In this document: positions 58,361 through 64,000 of the stretch, one piece after another
Layout of the letters: each line of letters starts with the position of its first letter
How positions within the stretch are numbered: the stretch's first letter is position 1
Assembly: GCA_938743325.2 (NCBI GenBank)
Contig: OW568863.1
Coordinates: forward strand, 62,001 to 126,000
Length of the DNA stretch: 64,000 nt
Source of the DNA: Pycnococcus provasolii
Lineage: Eukaryota > Chlorophyta > Pseudoscourfieldiophyceae > Pseudoscourfieldiales > Pycnococcaceae
Direction: 5' to 3'
Program-made: the position numbers and the translations under genes
The notes under the pieces: generated by a model
Told to the model about the DNA's origin: nothing
What the model saw: the letters and a program-made list of their open reading frames with translations, nothing else
Databases searched by the model: none

Positions 58361-61300
58361 ATGGCCGACGACTCTGCTGCTGACTCCTCCTCCTCCTTGC
58401 CGCCCATTGATCCTTCCTTGCCTCCCCCTTTATCCTTATCGTCTCAGCAATCTTTCCAGAGCTTTCAGCAGCACTCTTCGTGGCACCCTCACCCGCCACC
58501 CACGACAGATGCGCAGAAAACTCTACTCGCGGCACGCAGAAGACGGCACAACGCAATTGCTACGCCGCCCAGGCCCGTCACGCACCACGGAGCGCGCACC
58601 GCACGGCAAGCTCAGCCTTCTCTTCGGCCGGACACCTCGCACGCATCTTCGTTAATGTCGTCTCGGTACGACGTCTCCTCTTCACCATCAGGAGCAACGA
58701 CCGCCCGTGCTCGTCTGCAAACAACGCGGAATGTGCAAACAGCACCCACATCATCCGCCCCAAACAACCAAGGAGAATTCAACCAAGAACTGAAAAGAGC
58801 GCGTCGAACGGGCTTGAACACCACATACCTCATCCACAAACTTGCGACGAGAATTCAAGAAAAAGTGAAGCACGACGGAGAAAACTTTGGCCTTGGCGAA
58901 ACGTCGTCGGCGGCGCTAAGCCAACCCGTTGCAGAACAACGCAGCCGCGACATGCTCAGGACGAAGTCGGGAAGCCTGCTCAAGGCGCCGCGCAACTTTC
59001 GAAGCCTCCAGAACATGGCGCGACTGACGTCGACAACCGCGTCGCTCATTGACGTTCTGTACAAGGAGGTGAAGAAGGATAACAAGGCGAAGAAAAAGGC
59101 GAAGGAGGCGGCAATTCACGCCGACGAGACGACGCTGTACATACCAAACGTGCTGCCTGACAAAGAAATCATCAAGAAGAGGGTGTTCGAAAACCAGGAG
59201 CAGCACATTTTGTTCGTCGAGAGCCTCGCCAAGGAGCTCGACGAGCTGGCCATCAAAACCTCTAAAAAGCAGGATATCCTCGTCACGTTGAACGATCGCC
59301 TGAAAGAGGAGACGGTGGCTCCCGAACTCGAGACGCGCGACACGCTGGAGGAGCGGCTGAACGACCTCTCGAAGCGCGTTGCCAAGGCGGAGACGATGGC
59401 AGATCAGGCTGAGTTCCGCTCGAGCGAGCTCAGCGTAATGCGCAAGAGATGCCAGCTCAGCCTAGACGGAAGGCAGGTCAAAATCGACGAAATCGGCGAA
59501 ATCTACCGCCGCGAGGAGAATGCGCAGCGAAGCGCATGGCTCGAGCATGCCGCCGCTGTCCAGGAGCTTGACGCTCGGCGTTTCGAGGTGTTCAAGGCTG
59601 AGGAAGACCTAGCACTGCAGCGCGTCGTGAATCAGCTGGAGATGGATGCCCTGAAGCGAATTCGCAAGAGCAACCAGAAGCTGGACGAGGACAATGCAAG
59701 GTGGGAGCGGCGCCGCAAGGAGAACGACCCTTCGCTCACGCAGCTCAAGCGTGAGAAGAAGAAGGCGTCTCGCATGGAGAAGCGCGAGACGACGGCGATC
59801 ATAAAGGAGGCGGTGCAACACAGCAACGAGTCGTACTGGCAGGACATCTTCGAACGCCTTCAGGAGGTGAGCGGCGTGGAGACGATGGAGGAGGCTGTCG
59901 AGGTGTTCAGCTCGAAGGAGGGGAGCATCACGCAGCTCAAGGATCAAGCTGAGCGCTCGAAGGATAAGATTGTGAGGCTGAGGCACCAGTACGCGCAACT
60001 CAGCGAGGAAGCTCAGGAAATTCGCATGATGGGCGCGCGCATGACGAGGGCGCTCGACAAGCTCGACGAGCCCATGAAAAAGCAGAAAACGAAGATGGAG
60101 GTGAGGCAGCAGATCCTTGATCGCAGCGAGAATCGGATGTACTCAGCCTTCAACGCCCTTCAGTCTTTCTGCGATTTCCTGCCGACTAGTGTGGTTGATC
60201 GCCCGTCCGCTGTGCGCGAGAGGCTGTCGGTGAGCGTTTCCAAGCTGCGGGAGCATGAGAAAGAGACTGCGACACGAGGGGAAAAGCTCTCACGGCAACG
60301 TCAGCTCGAGTTCGACGTGAAGGAGGGCCTCGCATTACCCGCGCACGTGGCGGAGCTGGATAAGCTCGGAAACGTTGTGGTGGTGAACAATGCAGCTTTA
60401 GAATCAGTCAGCGACGAGGCTGCGACGACCGTCGCTGGTGCGATGGATCAGCTCCTGAGCAAGCTCGGGGCACTCGTGGACGTCATTGGCGCCGCTGCCA
60501 CCACGAAATCCGTCCCCAAGATTGACTTGACCGCCGTGCCTGATGCAGGTTCCGCGGAGCGACCGGACACTTCGGGCAGTGCAGTTCGCTTCGCTTCTAC
60601 TTCTGGTGAGGGTGGTGGTGCCGAGGGAGGTGCCGCTGAGGCGACGGAGGCGACGGACGCGACAGAGGCAACGGCGGCAACGGATGTGCCAGCGGAGGCG
60701 GTGGAGGCGGCGGCGGCGGCGGCGGCGATTGAGGCGCCAGCTGAGGTGGCGAGTGCTGGACGACGGTCAAGACGAATGACCATAACAGCATCCAGCATAA
60801 GTGCTGCGGATGTCCCAGTCACCAGGGAGGATGTGCAGAGAGTCGCGCTTAAGCTGCGCATGGAGGATCCGAACAACAACAGGGTTGTGATCCAGAGCCG
60901 AGGCTCCACGAGACAGAGCGACACGTCATCGCTTGGCCATCTCAAGTCGATCATGTCTCGTCCACAGACAATCGAACAGGAAAACGTCGACGACGAGGCG
61001 GCCATACCGACGCTCGGGAATCCAAAGAAGATTGTCCTTGCGCGACACGATCAAGTGCACCACAGAGCTAACAATGCTCCGTCGGATGGCATCACGCATA
61101 CATCGTTCTCCAGCCTCACGATGTCAACAACACCGACGCTGGACGACGATGAACTCAGCGTCAGCGGGCTGACCGAGTTGACTGCGGACGAGCGTGCGAC
61201 GATGAAGCTTGAAAATGGGCGATTCCAAAAGGCGGCTGAGCTTCGCGCCTTGCGAGGCGATCCGCCGGCAAAAAAGCCGCCGAAAGTTGGACTCCGATTT

Positions 61301-61486
61301 AATGTGCTGCAAGAGACGGAGAATCAGGCGGCAAGACGAGAGGTGATAACGGCGGAGCAAGAGATCAAGCAACGCGTTGCCGACTTGGCTGGAGATGAGG
61401 GCATGTCGTACCACGCATACGGTGGACCCGTCGCGCACAAGGTTGGCAGCCACAAACGCTCGGATGGGCGGCGGCAAGATGATTGA
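58361..61486 (+). CDS. outer-dynein-arm docking complex coiled-coil protein (ODAD3/CCDC151-like)
   Basis: About 1,041 residues run from the Met at 58361. A disordered Ser/Pro/His-rich head of about 160 residues precedes a long coiled coil of about 480 residues (QELKRARRTGLNTTYLIHKL onward). The segment IFERLQEVSGVETMEEAVEV, FSSKEGSITQLKDQAERSKD corresponds to the CCDC151 motif 'F-x-x-I-x-x-xTGVxxxxEVxxxF-xxQ'. CCDC151/ODA3 is a subunit of the docking complex that fixes outer dynein arms to doublet microtubules. The C-terminal part is low complexity (EATEATDATEATAATD) followed by a charged region ending KRSDGRRQDD. Family assignment is good for the coiled coil; which docking subunit is less sure. 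Single exon. Confidence 0.72.
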   Translation: MADDSAADSSSSLPPIDPSLPPPLSLSSQQSFQSFQQHSSWHPHPPPTTDAQKTLLAARRRRHNAIATPPRPVTHHGARTARQAQPSLRPDTSHASSLMSSRYDVSSSPSGATTARARLQTTRNVQTAPTSSAPNNQGEFNQELKRARRTGLNTTYLIHKLATRIQEKVKHDGENFGLGETSSAALSQPVAEQRSRDMLRTKSGSLLKAPRNFRSLQNMARLTSTTASLIDVLYKEVKKDNKAKKKAKEAAIHADETTLYIPNVLPDKEIIKKRVFENQEQHILFVESLAKELDELAIKTSKKQDILVTLNDRLKEETVAPELETRDTLEERLNDLSKRVAKAETMADQAEFRSSELSVMRKRCQLSLDGRQVKIDEIGEIYRREENAQRSAWLEHAAAVQELDARRFEVFKAEEDLALQRVVNQLEMDALKRIRKSNQKLDEDNARWERRRKENDPSLTQLKREKKKASRMEKRETTAIIKEAVQHSNESYWQDIFERLQEVSGVETMEEAVEVFSSKEGSITQLKDQAERSKDKIVRLRHQYAQLSEEAQEIRMMGARMTRALDKLDEPMKKQKTKMEVRQQILDRSENRMYSAFNALQSFCDFLPTSVVDRPSAVRERLSVSVSKLREHEKETATRGEKLSRQRQLEFDVKEGLALPAHVAELDKLGNVVVVNNAALESVSDEAATTVAGAMDQLLSKLGALVDVIGAAATTKSVPKIDLTAVPDAGSAERPDTSGSAVRFASTSGEGGGAEGGAAEATEATDATEATAATDVPAEAVEAAAAAAAIEAPAEVASAGRRSRRMTITASSISAADVPVTREDVQRVALKLRMEDPNNNRVVIQSRGSTRQSDTSSLGHLKSIMSRPQTIEQENVDDEAAIPTLGNPKKIVLARHDQVHHRANNAPSDGITHTSFSSLTMSTTPTLDDDELSVSGLTELTADERATMKLENGRFQKAAELRALRGDPPAKKPPKVGLRFNVLQETENQAARREVITAEQEIKQRVADLAGDEGMSYHAYGGPVAHKVGSHKRSDGRRQDD

Positions 61487-61545
61487 TGTCACGAAACATA
61501 ACACTTTTATTACAGCTCATTTTTCGCCATATCTTCTTATTAGTA

Positions 61546-62439
61546 CTACACATCCGACGTCTTTCTCTCCTCTCTGACGATGCCGCCGACGAGTTGCTTC
61601 ACCTCCTCCGCCGCGGCATCCACGTCGCTCTCGTTGAAGCCTTCCACGGTTAATTTCGTCTCTTGCTTGGAAGAAGTCATGTCGCCGGGATAACTTCCGA
61701 TTGACACGGTCGGGTAACGCGCCGCCAATTCGCCTAGTTTCGTCGCATAGTCGCCCTCGCCAGCAGTTGTGTACAAATTCACCAAGCGCCAGTTGCCCAA
61801 ATATCCACGAAACCGGTCAATGTGAGCATCCACCAGAGAACGGAACAACCGAGGGATACCTGGCAACACATACGTATTGTCGGCGTTGACAACCGGAACC
61901 CACAATCCGTCTGTCGTTAACACCTCGGCGGATACTGGAAGCGTCGCCATGCGCATTCTCGCTTCGTTCACCTCCTTTCCCTGGCTTTCGTAGTGCCTCG
62001 TCATCCTCTCCAGAGTGCCAGCGTGCACGTCGAGGTGCGTATTTACCGCAGCGGCAACAGCATCGTACGTGATGTCGTCGTGCGTAGGTCCGATTCCCCC
62101 CGACGTTATGATAGCACCCGTGGGGCCAGGCACCACTTCCTTGCGTAGTCGTCGCAGCGTCGCCTCGATGTCCTCGAGGTTATCCCGAACAAACTCCGCG
62201 CGTTTGATTGTGACACCACGAGGTGTTAGTTTCGACGCGAGGTACGCCAAGTTCGTGTCAGCGATTTTCCCGTTGAGCAGCTCGTCTCCGATGGCGACGA
62301 ACGCGACGGAGTTGTGCTGCTGACTTGAGAACGCGCGAAGGGGCGCTTTTCTATAAAAAGAGAAAGAGGACTTGAGAGCACCACGCACTGCAGGCAACGC
62401 ACTGCGGTAAGGTAAGTGCTTACCTAAGGTAGTCAGCAT
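61546..62439 (-). CDS. CinA-N/MoaB-type molybdopterin-binding domain protein (FLAD1 N-domain-like), organelle leader
   Basis: The 297-residue protein has an Arg/Ser/Phe-rich leader (LKSSFSFYRKAPLRAFSS) before HNSVAFVAIGDELLNGKIAD, the start of the COG1058 fold. IITSGGIGPTHDDITYDAVA carries the GGxGPTxDD signature, and MATLPVSAEVL and NTYVLPGIPRLF are also conserved. The C-terminal half resembles the FLAD1/CinA N-terminal domain; no PAPS-reductase FAD-synthetase or CinA deamidase domain is attached. Such stand-alone proteins act as FAD pyrophosphatases or repair enzymes in some species. The leader suggests mitochondria. Confidence 0.85.
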   Translation of the reverse strand: MLTTLGKHLPYRSALPAVRGALKSSFSFYRKAPLRAFSSQQHNSVAFVAIGDELLNGKIADTNLAYLASKLTPRGVTIKRAEFVRDNLEDIEATLRRLRKEVVPGPTGAIITSGGIGPTHDDITYDAVAAAVNTHLDVHAGTLERMTRHYESQGKEVNEARMRMATLPVSAEVLTTDGLWVPVVNADNTYVLPGIPRLFRSLVDAHIDRFRGYLGNWRLVNLYTTAGEGDYATKLGELAARYPTVSIGSYPGDMTSSKQETKLTVEGFNESDVDAAAEEVKQLVGGIVREERKTSDV

Positions 62440-62950
62440 TCAACACACACACACAGGCACACAGGCACACGTCACGTGACGTTGGAAATCAATAAATAGA
62501 AAATCCAAACGGATTTGTTGGTATGGCGGCAAACCGACACCCGATAACCCTTCCTGAACTGATATCAGGTCGGATGGTAACCTTAGCTAGGAGGGGGCTC
62601 GCACACACACTTGCTTGGGCTCACAGACCAGTAAGTTAAACTTTAAGCTGAAACCATGGCGTCACATTCTCACAGCTTAACTACCACTGCAGACGAGTAG
62701 TCGAAAACAAAAGACCCGCCAATCTCTCAATCCCTCTCTACCTGTGTGGGAGTCCCGAGGTGGGATGACGTGATGCTCTCCTCAAGTTGGTTTTCCCCTC
62801 TTTTGGTTTTTGGTTCCTTCCCGGAAGGCAACTTGCGCCACCTGGCACAAAACTGGCTTGTGAGTAGTTGCCTTGCAAAAGAAGAAGCACTTTCTGCAAG
62901 CCTTCGATTCTATTTCACTCATCACAACGGCAACGTCCGCCATTCGTAGG
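62440..62950. promoter_or_regulatory. divergent promoter region with a (CA)n stretch and a G-box palindrome
   Basis: The 510-bp head-to-head region contains ACACACACACACAGGCACAC repeats at about 62443-62468. The perfect palindrome GTCACGTGAC (62471-62480) carries the plant G-box CACGTG, bound by bZIP and bHLH factors and common in light-regulated promoters. Light control here is only inferred. Confidence 0.4.
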
Positions 62951-64000
62951 ATGATGCTCCTCCTCACACTCCTTTCTCTCACCGCACTCCTCCTCGTGAT
63001 CGCATCAGTCTCGGCGGCCGACACGTTCCAAGTCAAGTACCAGGACGCGCCGGGTGCGGAAATCAAAATCAATAGCCTCGCGTGCGATCCCACCGGACAA
63101 ACGTGCGTCGCTCCGGGAACGTCGTCGAAGATCTTGACGAGCAGCAATGGCGCACTCAACTTCACGCTGCACACGGACATCGTACCGGCTGGCACCAAGC
63201 TGAACTCGTGGTTCGAAGCGAGCTGCCCAACTGCAAGCGCGTGCTGGGTCGTCGGGGACCGGCGACGCGTCGTCAGGACGCTTGACGGGGCAGCCACGTT
63301 CCAGCGAACGAAGGATGCCGGAGGAGACACACACAGGCGACTATTCTCTGTGCACGCATTCTCGGACACGGAGGCTTGGGTAGGCGACGGGTCGGGCAAC
63401 GTCGTTAAGACCACGGACGGAGGAGAAACGTGGACCGTTGCCAAAGCTCGGGAAGGCAAGTCCGGGGCGATTAATACGCTCAAGTGCACGAGTGCCTCGA
63501 CGTGCATCATGACGCAGAAGAATGAACTGCTGAAGACTGACGACGGAGGCGCGAATTGGCGCGTTCTCTATGCGATCGACGACGACGCCAAGTCGTTCGC
63601 CGACGCGAGCTTGAGTGGCAAGGTGGTCATCGCCGTGGGACACTCGAACAGCGTGCGCTGCGAGGAGGACACGTGCACCGCCATAGAGTGGCCTAATAGT
63701 CAACCGCGGCTCCATGCGACGTACCTTGTGAGCGAGACCATCGGCTACATCACTGGCGCAAACTGCCGTGTCTCGCGCACCACGGATGGCGGCGTAACGT
63801 GGCAGAATTTCCACGACTGGGGATGCGGCCTCGGCGGCATGATTGGCGTGTTTGCGCAGCCGGGCGACTGCCGCGCAGTTGTCGCAGCGATTTCAGGAGC
63901 CGTCGAGGTGTCGACCGGCTGCCCCACCCCGCCGCCCCCGCCGAGCCCCCCGCCGAGCCCGCCGCCACCGCCGCCCACCGCCGGCCCGCCGACGTGCGCC
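62951..64000 (+). CDS. secreted BNR/Ycf48-like beta-propeller protein with a Pro-rich hinge; continues past the window
   Basis: The frame opens at the ATG at 62951 with a signal peptide (MMLLLTLLSLTALLLVIASV) and is open to the last base (at least 350 residues). Repeated blades contain the Asp-box pattern 'K/RTxDGGxTW': VVKTTDGGETW, LLKTDDGGANW and VSRTTDGGVTW, as in the HCF136/Ycf48, sortilin and sialidase propellers. Cys residues occur in most blades (TGQTCVAPG, SACWVVGD), suggesting extracellular disulfides. [17 protein letters not shown] hinge at the window end recalls volvocine wall glycoproteins and the hinge in the transposon-borne fragment at 26510-26580. The end is not seen. Confidence 0.8.
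   Translation, partial: MMLLLTLLSLTALLLVIASVSAADTFQVKYQDAPGAEIKINSLACDPTGQTCVAPGTSSKILTSSNGALNFTLHTDIVPAGTKLNSWFEASCPTASACWVVGDRRRVVRTLDGAATFQRTKDAGGDTHRRLFSVHAFSDTEAWVGDGSGNVVKTTDGGETWTVAKAREGKSGAINTLKCTSASTCIMTQKNELLKTDDGGANWRVLYAIDDDAKSFADASLSGKVVIAVGHSNSVRCEEDTCTAIEWPNSQPRLHATYLVSETIGYITGANCRVSRTTDGGVTWQNFHDWGCGLGGMIGVFAQPGDCRAVVAAISGAVEVSTGCPTPPPPPSPPPSPPPPPPTAGPPTCA

Noticed and set aside
1-64000. tRNA or rRNA genes
   Set aside because: No cloverleaf with A/B boxes and no rRNA-like conserved blocks were noticed by eye. A tRNAscan-SE run would be decisive.

Overview
The window looks like nuclear DNA of a green alga, probably a flagellate or prasinophyte-grade chlorophyte. The evidence is a plastid-targeted magnesium-chelatase H subunit (ChlH), a plastid EF-G, a tandem CP12 regulator, a DnaJ with an organelle-type leader, and two ciliary assembly genes (ZMYND10-like, ODAD3/CCDC151-like). 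Also consistent are short spliceosomal introns (85-158 bp, GTACG or GTAAG donors, CTAAC branch sites), G+C-rich coding DNA, a selenocysteine-type MsrA as known from Chlamydomonas, and short TTAGGG/TTTAGGG tracts. The species cannot be fixed from the sequence alone.

Bases 1-14,050 are an accessory, rearranged zone. A frame-disrupted 3' end of CPSF1 abuts a patch coding for an ABC-F Walker B motif, then a 48-bp repeat array for a beta-solenoid-like protein. Next come a partial 2OG-Fe(II) oxygenase, a 5'-truncated fusion of a collagen-type GT25 glycosyltransferase with a second 2OG oxygenase, a protein with three integrase-type repeats whose intron is made of telomere-like DNA, a 315-bp (105-residue) tandem-repeat gene, and a prolyl-4-hydroxylase-like enzyme.

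Bases 14,200-25,700 are mostly ordinary genes: DnaJ, a coiled-coil protein, MsrA with Sec and a SECIS-like element, an LRR secreted protein, a RING+PHD protein, an orphan ECHS1 C-terminus, plastid EF-G and an AMI1-like amidase. Bases 25,743-29,971 form a 4,229-bp transposon-like element. It has near-identical 345-bp terminal inverted repeats, a 9-bp target duplication, a 43-nt palindrome in each end, and four gene fragments inside (RCC1-like/hinge/TM, an unknown, a cupin, a YFISHAW-type protein). This fits a recently inserted, non-autonomous Mutator-like gene-capturing element.

Bases 30,000-64,000 are again gene-dense: a Raf-like kinase, an N-myristoylated PP2C, TPR-thioredoxin, a secreted unknown, CP12, a fatty-acid-hydroxylase-type membrane enzyme, an FHA protein, another secreted unknown, a SAM-domain pentameric ligand-gated channel, an RlmL-type RNA methyltransferase, ZMYND10, a GT29 sialyltransferase-like protein, ChlH, ODAD3, a CinA/FLAD1-type molybdopterin-binding protein, and a BNR/Ycf48-like secreted protein that runs off the window. 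Common functional themes are plastid biogenesis (ChlH, CP12, EF-G, DnaJ), outer-dynein-arm assembly (ZMYND10, ODAD3), redox repair (MsrA, TPR-Trx) and sensing or signalling (kinase, PP2C, channel).
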